Shown: piece after piece, positions 42,202-51,197 of the stretch
How positions within the stretch are numbered: the stretch's first letter is position 1
Layout: each line of letters begins with the position of its first letter
NCBI RefSeq assembly: GCF_001040945.1
Contig: NZ_CP011930.1
Coordinates: forward strand, 4,459,021 to 4,523,020
Direction of reading: 5' to 3'
Length of the DNA: 64,000 nucleotides
From: Herbaspirillum seropedicae
Lineage (GTDB): Bacteria; Pseudomonadota; Gammaproteobacteria; Burkholderiales; Burkholderiaceae_D
Translations under genes and position numbers: made by a program
The notes under the pieces: model-generated
What the model was told of the DNA's origin: nothing
Database searches by the model: none
Seen by the model: the letters and a program-made list of their open reading frames with translations, nothing else

Positions 42202-43836
42202 ATGATGACCAGCCGCCGCCGCTTCCTCTGCGCCACGGGCGCCACTGCCACCGCTGCCGCCCTGTCCGCCCTGGGCCTGCCGTCCGGCGCACTGGCCGCG
42301 CAGGGCATAGAGACCAGCGCACCCCAGCCCTTTTCATTCGCGCAATTGATCGAACGCGCCCGCCAGATGGCAAGCACGCCCTACCAGCCAGCAGCCGCCG
42401 CGCCGGCCGCCATCCTCGACCGCATCGACTACGACGCCCACGGCAAGATACGCTTCAAGCCCGACAGGGCCGCCTTCGCCACAGGACCAGGCCCCTTCCC
42501 GCTGACCTTCTTCCACCTCGGCAAATTCTTCCGCGTCCCGGTGCGCATGTTCCTGCTGGAGGGAGCGGGCGACGCCACCGCACCGACCCAGGCGCGCGAG
42601 CTGCGCTACCGCGACGACTACTTCGACATGCCCGCCGACAGTCCCGCCCACGCCCTGCCGCCCGGCAGCGGCTTTGCCGGTTTCCGCTTCCAGGAAAGCC
42701 GGCTGGGCGACCAGCAGGTCAAGGACTGGCGCAAGAACGACTGGGTGGCCTTCCTGGGAGCCTCGTATTTCCGCGCCATCGGCGACCTCTACCAATACGG
42801 CCTGTCCGCGCGCGGCGTGGCCATCGACGTGGCCGTGGCCGGCAAGAGCGAGGAATTCCCCGACTTCACCCAGTTCTTCTTTGAGCCTGGCGCGCCCGGC
42901 AGCGATACCGTAGTGGTCTATGCCCTGCTGGACGGCCCCAGCATCACCGGCGCCTACCGCTTCGCCATGCAGCGCGGCCAGGGCGTGACGATGGAGATCG
43001 ACAAGCAGCTGTTCCTGCGCCGCGACGTGGAACGACTGGGGCTGGCCCCGGCCACCTCCATGTACTGGTATTCGGAAACGGTGAAAGGCACCGGCGTGGA
43101 CTGGCGGCCGGAAGTGCATGATTCCGACGGCCTGGCCATCTGGAACGGCGCAGGCGAACACCTGTGGCGACCGCTCAACAACCCGCCGCGCACGATCGCC
43201 TCGAGCTTCGCCGACCGCCAGCCGCGCGGCTTCGGACTGATGCAGCGCGACCGCGACTTCGACCATTACCTCGACGGCGTCCACTATGAGCGCCGCCCCA
43301 GCCTCTGGGTAGAGCCATTGGGAGATTGGGGCGAAGGCCAGGTGCAACTGATCGAATTGCGCACCGACGATGAGATCCACGACAACATCGTCGCCATGTG
43401 GGTGCCCAAGGCTGCCGCCCGGGCCGGGGACCGATATCAGCTGCGCTACCGCCTGCACTGGCAGAGCGAGACGCCCTTCCCCAGCGCACTGGCGCGCTGC
43501 GTAGCCACGCGGCTGGGACGCGGCGGCCAGCCGGGACAGCCGCGCCCGCCGCAGGTGCGCAAGTTCATGGTCGAGTTCAAGGGGCCGCCGCTGCAAGCCC
43601 TGCCTTTCGGGGTAAAGCCCGAGGCCGTCATCAGCGCCTCGCGCGGCAGCATTTCCTATGTCTATACGGAAGCCCTGCCCAACGGCGTGCCCGGCCACTG
43701 GCGCGCGCAGTTCGATCTCACCGCAGAAGGAGAAGAGCCTGTTGAGCTGCGGCTGTTCCTGCGCCACCAGGGGCAAGCGCTGAGCGAGACCTGGCTGTTC
43801 CAGTACCATCCCTTCATTGCGCGCGAGGTGTATTGA
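42202..43836 (+). CDS. opgD: Glucan biosynthesis protein D (OpgD/MdoD)
   Basis: 544 residues. The N terminus MMTSRRRFLCATGATATAAA is a twin-arginine signal, ending near GALAA, as in E. coli OpgD. The mature MdoG-type domain shows FSFAQLIERARQMASTPYQ, IRFKPDRAAFATGPGPFPLTFFHLGKFFRVPV, LGASYFRAIGDLYQYGLSARGVAIDVA and DHYLDGVHYERRPSLWVEP. The protein acts in the periplasm on osmoregulated periplasmic glucans. CAGGAGAAC precedes ATG 42202; ATG 42205 is equally possible. No opgG/opgH neighbour is present. Confidence 0.93.
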   Translation: MMTSRRRFLCATGATATAAALSALGLPSGALAAQGIETSAPQPFSFAQLIERARQMASTPYQPAAAAPAAILDRIDYDAHGKIRFKPDRAAFATGPGPFPLTFFHLGKFFRVPVRMFLLEGAGDATAPTQARELRYRDDYFDMPADSPAHALPPGSGFAGFRFQESRLGDQQVKDWRKNDWVAFLGASYFRAIGDLYQYGLSARGVAIDVAVAGKSEEFPDFTQFFFEPGAPGSDTVVVYALLDGPSITGAYRFAMQRGQGVTMEIDKQLFLRRDVERLGLAPATSMYWYSETVKGTGVDWRPEVHDSDGLAIWNGAGEHLWRPLNNPPRTIASSFADRQPRGFGLMQRDRDFDHYLDGVHYERRPSLWVEPLGDWGEGQVQLIELRTDDEIHDNIVAMWVPKAAARAGDRYQLRYRLHWQSETPFPSALARCVATRLGRGGQPGQPRPPQVRKFMVEFKGPPLQALPFGVKPEAVISASRGSISYVYTEALPNGVPGHWRAQFDLTAEGEEPVELRLFLRHQGQALSETWLFQYHPFIAREVY

Positions 43837-43885
43837 GGGTGTGGAAGCGCTTGAAAGATTTTTTTACCTGCCCTCGAAAAAATGT

Positions 43886-43914
43886 TTGTACTTTTTAGAA
43901 AAGCTCCTTATAAT
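43886..43914 (+). promoter_or_regulatory. Promoter of tRNA-Arg
   Basis: TTGTAC (43886-43891) and TATAAT (43909-43914) at exactly 17 bp, ending 11 bp before the tRNA gene. A strong stable-RNA promoter. Confidence 0.8.
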
Positions 43915-43925
43915 CTCGTTCTTTC

Positions 43926-44002
43926 GCGGCTGTAGCTCAGCTGGATAGAGTACTTGGCTACGAACCAAGGGGTCGTGGGTTCGATTCCTGCCAGCCGCAC
44001 CA
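43926..44002 (+). tRNA. tRNA-Arg (ACG anticodon)
   Basis: 77 nt with encoded CCA. Acceptor arms GCGGCTG and CAGCCGC pair perfectly with discriminator A. The anticodon arm CTTGG-CTACGAA-CCAAG presents ACG. The T arm contains GGTTCGATTCC. Its own promoter and terminator flank it. Confidence 0.96.
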
Positions 44003-44010
44003 TATGTAGT

Positions 44011-44046
44011 AAAAAAAGGGTCCATCGCAAGATGGGCCCTTTTTTG
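44011..44046 (+). terminator. Terminator after tRNA-Arg
   Basis: AGGG-TCCAT pairs with ATGGGCCCT across CGCAAG (stem about 44017-44040), with a T-run on the plus side and an A-run upstream. Confidence 0.85.
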
Positions 44047-44200
44047 TTTTGCGCATCAGCGCCCAGCTCATCCTCTCCAGCTCATCCTCCATTTCTCGCG
44101 CTCACCGACGAGCGATTGCGCCGTCGTCCGACATGCGCAAACCGCCCCGCTGGCGATAATCAAGGCTCCCCTTCCCTCTACCTCTAGCACAGGAGCCGCG

Positions 44201-44494
44201 ATGAAAAAGCTCTCCCTCTTCATGCTGGCTGCCGGGTCATTGGCCATGCTGGCTTGCGCCCGACCCGTGAAGCGCCAGTACGACGACATCAACCGTCGCC
44301 GCCGCACCGAGACCGACGCCGGCATGCCGCGCACCCTGGGTGAACAAGACATGCAAGCCGTCGCGCAGGAAAGCAGCATGGTCGCCCCGCCCGCCCAGCA
44401 GCACACGCCCAACAGCGCCGCACCGTCACAACCCGCCACGGCCGATGCCGCTGCGCGCAAGGACGGCGATTTCGCGCCGCCCGTCGGGGCCTGA
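44201..44494 (+). CDS. Small hypothetical lipoprotein
   Basis: 97 residues from ATG 44201, with AGGAGCCGCG immediately upstream. MKKLSLFMLAAGSLAMLAC is a lipoprotein signal (lipobox MLAC, mature Cys at 19). The mature chain is basic at first (RPVKRQYDDINRRRRTETD), then low-complexity Gln/Ala/Pro-rich, with no recognised domain. It is likely anchored to the inner or outer membrane. It converges with the cytochrome b561 gene 53 bp away. Function unknown. Confidence 0.75.
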   Translation: MKKLSLFMLAAGSLAMLACARPVKRQYDDINRRRRTETDAGMPRTLGEQDMQAVAQESSMVAPPAQQHTPNSAAPSQPATADAAARKDGDFAPPVGA

Positions 44495-44547
44495 GCTAGC
44501 GCTGCACCAAGCACTCAGCCAAGCACTCAGCGGCGCATCAGCCGCAC

Positions 44548-45192
44548 TCAGTCACGCTTCTGCCCGGCCTGGCCACCCCAGGCCGCCGGCAGCATGCGCG
44601 TCAAGGTCGCGTCCTTGCGCACGCGATGGTGGAAGGTCGCCGCCGCCACATGCAGGGCCACGACCACCCACACCACCCAGTCGCCGAGGAACTTGTGGAC
44701 CGCGAAAATGGGCGTCTCCACCTGTTCAGCCGTGAGCTGCCAGGTGTTGGCGATCCAGGCGAACAGCGCCGTCTCGCGGAAGGCCGGAATGATGAACAGG
44801 CCGAAATTGGTCGGATCGTAGGTATTGAGATAGCCCGTCAGCGGCATGACGATCATGAACAGGTACAGCGCCCAGTGCGCCAGCCGCGCCAGCAGGTGCT
44901 CCAGGGCGCTGCCCGGCACCGGCGCCGGCTCCACATTGATGAGGCGCCAGACCAGCCGCGGCACCACCAGCACCCCGATGCTCACGCCCAGCACCCAGTG
45001 GATATTGAGCAAGGGAATCACCAGCGCGCCATTGGGTTCGATGCCGAACAGGGCCGGCTTGATGCTGGTCTCCGGATCGATGAACCAGATCACGTAATAG
45101 ACCACGATGTAGGCCAGGATGAAGGCCACGGCCATGGACCAGTGGAACAGCTTGGCGATGGAACCGAAACGCTCGGCGGTGTTTTTCAGCAT
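44548..45192 (-). CDS. Cytochrome b561 family protein
   Basis: 214 residues from ATG 45192 (AGAGGGAAGATC upstream; a longer in-frame start at 45249 overlaps azoR and is not supported). Four transmembrane helices carry the haem-ligand histidines expected in the family: KLFHWSMAVAF, NIHWVLGVSIGVLVVPRLVWRL, ARLAHWALYLFMIVMPLTGYL and FHHRV after VVALHVAAA. It is a diheme electron carrier of the inner membrane, probably superoxide:ubiquinone-type (CybB). It lies downstream of azoR with 34 bp between, likely co-transcribed, giving two redox genes together. Confidence 0.9.
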   Translation of the reverse strand: MLKNTAERFGSIAKLFHWSMAVAFILAYIVVYYVIWFIDPETSIKPALFGIEPNGALVIPLLNIHWVLGVSIGVLVVPRLVWRLINVEPAPVPGSALEHLLARLAHWALYLFMIVMPLTGYLNTYDPTNFGLFIIPAFRETALFAWIANTWQLTAEQVETPIFAVHKFLGDWVVWVVVALHVAAATFHHRVRKDATLTRMLPAAWGGQAGQKRD

Positions 45193-45226
45193 GATCTTCC
45201 CTCTTCTGCGCAAATGCGGCGCCAGT

Positions 45227-45844
45227 TTAATCCATGCGCAGCGCAGCAATGCGCTCAGCAGCAGCAGCCAGCGCCTGCGCCTTCTCGGCGTCGCCCATGG
45301 CCACTCCTTCTGCGCGCACCACGCTCACGTCCACGATGCCGAGGAAGCCCAGCAGGTCGCGCAGATAACGCTCCTGGTGATCCAGCGCCGCCTCGGCCGT
45401 GCCCTCCGCATATTGCCCACCGCGCACTGAGGCGATGTAGGCGCGGCGTCCCTTGAGCAAGCCTTCCGGACCGGCATCGGTATAGGCGAAGGTAGTGCCG
45501 GCCACGGCCACGCGGTCGATCCAGGCCTTCAGTTGGGAGGGCAGCGAGAAGTTGTACATCGGCGCGCCGATCACCAGCAGGTCGGCCTGCAGCAATTCGT
45601 CCAGGCAGGCCTGGCCCAGCGCCAGGTCGGCGCGCAAGGCCGGATCGTCCACCTCGGCCCCGCCGAAGGCGGCCAGGTGCTCTGCCGACAAGTGCCGGGG
45701 TGCAGCAGCGGCCAGGTCGCGATAGATCACCTCCAGGTCCGGTTGCAGGCTGCGCAGATGCGCCACGATATCGGCCGAAAGCTGGCGGCTGACGGAATGT
45801 TCACCCAGGATGCTGGTGTCGAGATGCAGGAGTTTCATGGTCAT
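45227..45844 (-). CDS. azoR: FMN-dependent NADH-azoreductase
   Basis: 205 residues. AzoR family blocks are clear: KLLHLDTSILGEHSVSRQLS at the N terminus for FMN phosphate, IGAPMYNFSLPSQLKAWIDRVAVAGTTFAYTDAGPEGLL, and ASVRGGQYAEG. It reduces quinones and azo compounds by two-electron transfer, guarding against quinone stress. ATG 45844 or 45838 are both possible, and neither has a strong Shine-Dalgarno. Proximity to an aromatic-type catabolic region may be meaningful, since quinone intermediates could arise there. A 9-bp repeat tract lies directly upstream. Confidence 0.93.
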   Translation of the reverse strand: MTMKLLHLDTSILGEHSVSRQLSADIVAHLRSLQPDLEVIYRDLAAAAPRHLSAEHLAAFGGAEVDDPALRADLALGQACLDELLQADLLVIGAPMYNFSLPSQLKAWIDRVAVAGTTFAYTDAGPEGLLKGRRAYIASVRGGQYAEGTAEAALDHQERYLRDLLGFLGIVDVSVVRAEGVAMGDAEKAQALAAAAERIAALRMD

Positions 45845-45868
45845 CTATCAATCAAAAAATTGAAATTA

Positions 45869-45904
45869 TTTATATCGTTTATATCATTTATATCGATTAT
45901 ATCT
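45869..45904. repeat. 9-bp tandem repeat, four copies, between azoR and the YCF48 gene
   Basis: Units TTTATATCG, TTTATATCA, TTTATATCG, ATTATATCT in an AT-rich gap. It starts 27 bp after the stop of the exported propeller gene (minus strand) and lies upstream of azoR. The 9-mer frame ATTTATATC is one base from the ATTTATATG unit at 26422-26462. Confidence 0.85.
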
Positions 45905-45931
45905 TTTGTGCAAAAGACGATGCGCAGCGTC

Positions 45932-46915
45932 TCAAGGCTTGGCCGCCACGCCTTCAACCGGCTTGAGCACGCCCTCCTTGGAAAAGGGCAGCACCTGCCC
46001 AAGGCGGTTCACCAGGATCGTCGTCAAGCCCTGCGGCGCACTCCACAAGACCTGCCAGCTCACGCCCTCGTCACGGCTTTGCAGGATCTTGCCTTCCAGC
46101 GAAGCGGCTGTCAGCAGCCCAGGCGTGGCCTGGACGCGGGTAATGGAGCCACTGGTGGGCAGCGCCACGGTCTGCCACTGGCTGCCGCCATCGGTGCTGC
46201 GCAAGAGCTTGCCGCCCAGGCCGGCCACGATGAGCGCCCCCGCCGGCTGCGCCACCGCCCCGCTCCATAGCGATGCCTTGCTACCAGTGGCCAGGATGTC
46301 CCAGTGCTGGCCCGCATCGGTGCTGCGGAACAGCGTGCCTTGCTCAGCGGCCAGGTAGAGCGTGTCGCCGCTGCCAGGGAAGAAGCGCAGCAGGTTCAGG
46401 TCGCTGCGCTTGCTGCCTGCGGCCACTGGCAGGTGCAGGGTGGTCCAGGTCTTGCCGCCATCCTCGGTCTGCAACAGCAAGGACCACAGGCCCGCCGCCC
46501 AGCCATGCTCACGGTCGCGGAAATAGACCGTAAACAAGGGCTGGTCCACATCGGTGGCGCTGCGCTGCAATTGCCAGGTCTCGCCGCCGTCGGCGGTATG
46601 GATCACCACACCGCCATGTCCGACCGCCCAGCCCTCCTTGTCATCGACAAAGCTCACCGCGGTCAGCGTGAAATCCACCGGCACCTGGCGCGCCTGCCGC
46701 CATTGCCTGCCGCCATCGTCGGAGAGGATCACCTCGCCGCGCGCCCCCACCGCCACCACACGCTCGCCGGCCAGTGCGGCATCGAGCATCATGGCGCGAT
46801 CGGCAAAGCGATCCGCCACGGCAGCACGCACCGGCACCGGCTCCATTCCCTGCGCCGCCGCCAGCGTGCTGCAACCCGCCAGCGCCAGCCACAGCAATGT
46901 CTTCCAGACGTTCAT
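45932..46915 (-). CDS. YCF48-like exported beta-propeller (BNR/sialidase-type repeats)
   Basis: 327 residues from ATG 46915, with GGGAGA upstream; ATG 46942 is an alternative. The N terminus MNVWKTLLWLALAGCSTLAAAQG contains a possible lipobox LAGC (Cys15), so it may be a lipoprotein or may be cleaved after AAAQ. Repeated Asp-box-like units occur (LSDDGGRQWRQ, HTADGGETWQL, QTEDGGKTWTT, RSTDAGQHWDI, RSTDGGSQWQT, QSRDEGVSWQV), giving a YCF48-type propeller. YCF48 itself assists photosystem II assembly; non-photosynthetic versions occur next to MMPL/RND pumps. It ends the minus-strand accessory block. Confidence 0.85.
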   Translation of the reverse strand: MNVWKTLLWLALAGCSTLAAAQGMEPVPVRAAVADRFADRAMMLDAALAGERVVAVGARGEVILSDDGGRQWRQARQVPVDFTLTAVSFVDDKEGWAVGHGGVVIHTADGGETWQLQRSATDVDQPLFTVYFRDREHGWAAGLWSLLLQTEDGGKTWTTLHLPVAAGSKRSDLNLLRFFPGSGDTLYLAAEQGTLFRSTDAGQHWDILATGSKASLWSGAVAQPAGALIVAGLGGKLLRSTDGGSQWQTVALPTSGSITRVQATPGLLTAASLEGKILQSRDEGVSWQVLWSAPQGLTTILVNRLGQVLPFSKEGVLKPVEGVAAKP

Positions 46916-46955
46916 CACATCGATTCTCCCGTGCATCATCATTTGCCCTGCCGCC

Positions 46956-49325
46956 TCAATGGTTCATCATGCTGTTGACCTTGATCTTGCCCTTGCGCGG
47001 GAACATCCGTTCCAGCACCACAGCAAAGGCCGGCAAGGCGGTCATGGCCATGATCAGGTTGACGATGAACATGAAGGCCAGCAGCTTGCCCATGTCGGCC
47101 TGGAACTTCAGCTGCGAGAAGGACCAGGTCGCCACACCGATGGCCAGCGTGATGGCGGTAAAGATGGTCGCCACGCCGATTTCCTGGATCGATTTCTCCA
47201 GCGCCACGGCGATGGCTTCACCAGCGGCCAGGTGCATCTGCAGACGACTATAGATATAGAAGGCATAGTCCACGCCAATGCCCACGGCCAGCACCATCAC
47301 CGGCAAGGTCGCCACGGTCAGCCCGATCTGCAGCTGCTTCATGAAGGCATAGCCGATGAAGGTGGCCACGGTGAGCGGCAGGCAGCAGGCCACCACGGCG
47401 CGCAGGTCGCGATAGACTGCGAACACCAGCACGATGATGGCGGCATAGACATACAGCATCATCGGCAGCTCCGACTTTTCCACCTCTTCATTGACAGCCG
47501 CGATCACGCCCGCATTGCCCGCAGCCAGGCGGATGGTCAGGCCCGGCAGGGGATGCGCGGCGCGATACTGCTTGACCGCCGCGATGATGCCGTTGATGGT
47601 GGAGGCCTTGTGGTCGGTCAGGTAGAGGTGGGTGGCCAGCATGCTGCAATCCTTGGAGAGGAAGCCGCGCACCCGCCCGATCTCCACCGCCAGCGCCGCA
47701 TAGTTGGCCGGGTCCAGCGGCACCGAATACATGCTGGGATTGCCCTCGTTGTAGCCTTCGTTGTAGATCTTCATCTGCTCGGCGAAGGAGCTCACCGACA
47801 TCACCCCCGGCACATGGCGCATGGCCGCATCGAACTGTTCCTGGTAGCGCCCGAAGGCCACCTTGTCGCAGGAATTCTCGGGCGTGGCCAGGATCACCGA
47901 GAGCCAGTCCAGGCCAGTGTCATAGTTGTCCGAGATGGACTTGGCATCGAGGTTGTAGCGCGAATCGGCGCGCAGCTCGGGCGCCCCCGCCTGCAAGGTG
48001 CCCACCAGACGATCGCTGCTGTACCAGACCGAGGCGGCAAACAGCGCCAGCGTCACCACGACGATCACGCGGGCATTGCGCGGATGGGCCGCGCGGGCAA
48101 ACACCTGCAGCCAGCGCGCACGCTTCTGCTGGGCGCGCATGGCGGCGTCGGCATAGGCCTTGTTGACCTTCAGCAGCGAGGCCGCCAGCGGCAGCATGAC
48201 CAGGTTGGTGATGATCTTGTAGCCCACGCCGATGGAGGCGGTGATGGCCAGCTCCTTGACCATGGGAATGGGAATGAGCGTGAGCGTGATGAAGGAGACG
48301 AAGGCCGTCACCAGCGCCAGCACGCCCGGCACCAGCAGGCCACGGAAGCTGGCGCGCGCCGCCTCTTCGCAGCCCATGCCGGCGGCGATGCCGCGCACGA
48401 TGTAATTGATCTGCTGCACCCCGTGCGACACGCCAATGGCAAACACCAGGAAAGGCACCAGCACCGCCAATGGGTCCAGCCCGTAACCCAGCAGGTGCAA
48501 GGTACCGAACTGCCATACCAGCGACACCAGCGAACAGACGATGGGCAAGAGCGTAAAGGGCAGCGAACGGCAATACCAGTACACCGCCAGCGCCGTCAGC
48601 AGCAAGGCCATGATGCAGAACTTGAGCACACCCTGGGCGCCATCGGCCACATCGCCAATCTGCTTGGCAAAACCGATGATCTGCACTTCGAAGTCGGCGT
48701 TCTCGTACTTGGCGCGCAAGTCGTTCAAGAGCTTGTTGTAGGCCAGGTAGTCGACCTTCTTGCCGTTGGCGTCGAATTCATTGATCTCGGCAATGATCAT
48801 GGCGCTGTCCTGCTTGCGCGAGACCAGCGTACCGACGAAGCCGCCGTTGTTGGCGCTGTCGCGAATGCTGGCGATGACCTCGGGCGTCAGGCTCTCCGGG
48901 GTGACCGTGCCCGCGATGACGGGATCGGCGCGAAAGCCTTCTTCGGTGATCTCGTTGACGAACGTATTGGGCGTCCACAGCGACTGCACGCCCAGGCGAT
49001 TGACGTTGGGCAGGAACATGACGGCCTGGGTCATGGCGTTCAGGCGCGTCAGCCCTTCCTTGGTCCAGATGCTGCCGTGGCGGGCGCGCAGCACGATGTT
49101 CAAGCGATTGGCCCCGAACAGTTCGTCGCGGTACTGATGCTGCGTGGCGACGTATTCATGGTCCGAGGGAATCTGTTTCTCGAAGCCGGCGTCCATGCGC
49201 AGCTGCAGCGAGAACACCGCCATGAGCGCTGTGAAGGCCAGCAGCGCCAGCAGGATGGCGACCCGCGCGCGGAACGCCAGCGCCTCCAGGCGCGCCAGGC
49301 TGAGAAAGCCGTTGAGAAAACGCAT
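46956..49325 (-). CDS. MMPL/RND superfamily transporter
   Basis: 789 residues from ATG 49325 (MRFLNGFLSL). The layout is a single N-terminal span, a large periplasmic loop (about 42-235), a five- to six-helix bundle (CIMALLLTALAVYWYCRSLPFTLLPIVCSL; FLVFAIGVSHGVQQINYIVRG), a second span and loop, and a second bundle (VMVLAVGIGVDYAFYIYSRL). The sequences GVSHG and GIGVDYAFY match the charged TM4/TM10 relay positions, though TM4 carries Ser-His instead of Asp. This is the 12-TM, lipid-transporting HpnN/MMPL type. The partner genes are DUF1302 upstream and YCF48 downstream. Confidence 0.92.
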   Translation of the reverse strand: MRFLNGFLSLARLEALAFRARVAILLALLAFTALMAVFSLQLRMDAGFEKQIPSDHEYVATQHQYRDELFGANRLNIVLRARHGSIWTKEGLTRLNAMTQAVMFLPNVNRLGVQSLWTPNTFVNEITEEGFRADPVIAGTVTPESLTPEVIASIRDSANNGGFVGTLVSRKQDSAMIIAEINEFDANGKKVDYLAYNKLLNDLRAKYENADFEVQIIGFAKQIGDVADGAQGVLKFCIMALLLTALAVYWYCRSLPFTLLPIVCSLVSLVWQFGTLHLLGYGLDPLAVLVPFLVFAIGVSHGVQQINYIVRGIAAGMGCEEAARASFRGLLVPGVLALVTAFVSFITLTLIPIPMVKELAITASIGVGYKIITNLVMLPLAASLLKVNKAYADAAMRAQQKRARWLQVFARAAHPRNARVIVVVTLALFAASVWYSSDRLVGTLQAGAPELRADSRYNLDAKSISDNYDTGLDWLSVILATPENSCDKVAFGRYQEQFDAAMRHVPGVMSVSSFAEQMKIYNEGYNEGNPSMYSVPLDPANYAALAVEIGRVRGFLSKDCSMLATHLYLTDHKASTINGIIAAVKQYRAAHPLPGLTIRLAAGNAGVIAAVNEEVEKSELPMMLYVYAAIIVLVFAVYRDLRAVVACCLPLTVATFIGYAFMKQLQIGLTVATLPVMVLAVGIGVDYAFYIYSRLQMHLAAGEAIAVALEKSIQEIGVATIFTAITLAIGVATWSFSQLKFQADMGKLLAFMFIVNLIMAMTALPAFAVVLERMFPRKGKIKVNSMMNH

Positions 49326-49366
49326 AGTGATCCTAGTCCAGCAGGAAAGACATGACACGACCGGAA

Positions 49367-49397
49367 CGGACTACGCCCTCCGAGAGGGCGCAGTCCG
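49367..49397 (-). other. Intercistronic hairpin after the DUF1302 gene
   Basis: CGGACT+CGCCCTC (49367-49380) pairs with GAGGGCG+AGTCCG (49384-49397) around a 3-nt loop, 13 pairs and one A-C mismatch. It begins 8 bp after the DUF1302 stop and lies before the transporter start. There is no T-run, so it looks like a stabilising or attenuating element inside the operon. Confidence 0.7.
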
Positions 49398-49404
49398 ACC
49401 GGGA

Positions 49405-51150
49405 TCAGAAGTTGTAGGTCGCGGTAGCGCCCACGAAATTGCGACCCCGCAGCGGCTGGTCGAAGATCGTGTCGCCGCCCCAGAACATGGCGTAGTTGAG
49501 CGAGAACTGCCACTTGGCCGGGTTCTGGATGAAGCTGACGATGAAGTTGGCCGACTTCGCCCCCTGCATGAAGGTGCCCGCGAAGTTGGGCGTGCGTCCA
49601 TGCAAGGCCTGGAAGTAGAAGATCTCCGGCACCACCTGCCAGCCCGGGATCAGCGAGCCGTCGTAGACCCAGCTGAAGTCCAGGTTGTAGCCATAGGAAA
49701 GCGCGGTACCGACGCTGGGCGGCGTACCGGCGCCGGTGGCGCGGGCGTTGGCGGAGGTGTCGTAACCCCAGCCCCAGTTGCCGGCCGCCACCGGGATGCC
49801 CTGGTAGGCGCTCTTCATGTTGGGATAGTAGATCCCCACTGCTTCGGCCATCAGGGTCGCGGTATCGGCCCCGCCCAGCGCCTTCAGGATGGTCGGGTTG
49901 TCGCTGGGCGTCATGCTCAGCAGGCCCGTGACGGCCAGCTGGTACTTGGCGGTCTCGACATAGCAATTGCCGTTGGCCAGGCAGCCGGTGCCGTTGGTGG
50001 TGGGGCTGTTGCCGGCGGTGGAGGTGTTGAGCGTGATCGGATCCTTGGGGCGATACGACAGTTCGGTGCCGACCGCCCAGTTACCCACCGGGAAGTTCAT
50101 GCTGGCGCCGATCATCTTACGGTCCTGCAGGTAGGAATAGCCGAAGCCCGACAACGACGAGGTCGACGTCGACATCACCGGCGACTTGTCGTGGTAGTTC
50201 ATCAGGTACAGGCCGAAGTTCATCTCGCTGTCCTTGGGGCTATAGCGCAGCGCCACGCCATACTGGCCGCTGGAACGCGGCGTGCTGGTGGTCGGCACGC
50301 CCAGCTCCGGTGCGCCGTTGCCGATGGTGCCAATCGACCAGTAGCTGCCCACCGGCGGGAAGTAGTTGCGCTGCCAGCCTTGCTGCAGATAGGTCTCGAT
50401 GCTGAAGCCCTTGCCCAGGCCGGTAGCGAAGTTGACCATCGGCGCCGGCAGCACCGCTTCCTTCATCTGCGTACCCGGTTGCGACAGGCGCATCAGGTCC
50501 AGCGCGTTGGTCTGGTTGATACCGCCCGGGATGAACAGGCTCTCGCCCCAGTTGACCACCTGGTTACCGACACGCAGGCGGGCGCGCTGGTCACCGATGG
50601 AAAACTCCTTGCTCACCCACAGATCCAGCAAGCGGGTCTTGTTGCTGACCTGGCCGGACGCATTGCCGGGGAAGGTGCTGCCACCGCCGCCGCTGACGTA
50701 GCCGGTGGTGCTGGTGGCGGCGGCGAAGTCGCGCATCCAGCTCACCCGGCCCAGGAACTTGAAATCGTCCGGCAGCTTCAGCATCAGCTCGTGGGTGCCC
50801 TTGAGATAGGTGGTAAAGGCGCTGCCCCGGTCGTAGTTCAGGTTGCCCTGGTCGTTGTACTGCGACAGCGAATCGGCGCAGCCCGCCGGCGCACCGGCGC
50901 CGGTCGGACCGGAGGGCTGGCCGCCGTTGACCGTGCCGATGATGCTGCTGCAACCCGGCTTGGCGGCACGGATGCCAACGCCCAGCGTGACCGTGGAGTC
51001 AAAGTTGCCCGAGACCGATTCGGTCTCGAAGGTAAAGGCCTGGGCGTTGCCCGAATACAGACAGGCCCCCATCAACGGCAACACCACCGGCAACATCCTT
51101 GGCAGCGCCGATCCCGTGCGCCGCAGCTTCTTACGCAATTGCATCTTCAT
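49405..51150 (-). CDS. DUF1302 family outer membrane barrel protein
   Basis: 581 residues from ATG 51150 (AAGGGAAAACC upstream). An N-terminal Arg/Lys-rich signal ends near GNAQA. The mature protein is rich in Gly, Ser, Asn and aromatic alternation typical of a barrel (RARLRVGNQVVNWGESLFIPGGINQTNALDLMRLSQPG; GQYGVALRYSPKDSEMNFGLYLMNYHDKSPV). It ends GATATYNF, a terminal Phe as needed by the Bam complex. DUF1302 is a barrel family repeatedly found with DUF1329 in catabolic clusters. A role in uptake or export of hydrophobic compounds is inferred. Confidence 0.9.
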   Translation of the reverse strand: MKMQLRKKLRRTGSALPRMLPVVLPLMGACLYSGNAQAFTFETESVSGNFDSTVTLGVGIRAAKPGCSSIIGTVNGGQPSGPTGAGAPAGCADSLSQYNDQGNLNYDRGSAFTTYLKGTHELMLKLPDDFKFLGRVSWMRDFAAATSTTGYVSGGGGSTFPGNASGQVSNKTRLLDLWVSKEFSIGDQRARLRVGNQVVNWGESLFIPGGINQTNALDLMRLSQPGTQMKEAVLPAPMVNFATGLGKGFSIETYLQQGWQRNYFPPVGSYWSIGTIGNGAPELGVPTTSTPRSSGQYGVALRYSPKDSEMNFGLYLMNYHDKSPVMSTSTSSLSGFGYSYLQDRKMIGASMNFPVGNWAVGTELSYRPKDPITLNTSTAGNSPTTNGTGCLANGNCYVETAKYQLAVTGLLSMTPSDNPTILKALGGADTATLMAEAVGIYYPNMKSAYQGIPVAAGNWGWGYDTSANARATGAGTPPSVGTALSYGYNLDFSWVYDGSLIPGWQVVPEIFYFQALHGRTPNFAGTFMQGAKSANFIVSFIQNPAKWQFSLNYAMFWGGDTIFDQPLRGRNFVGATATYNF

Positions 51151-51197
51151 GGTTTTCCCTTCCCCGTCAAGGTATGTCAAAGAGCGCTACGCTGGCA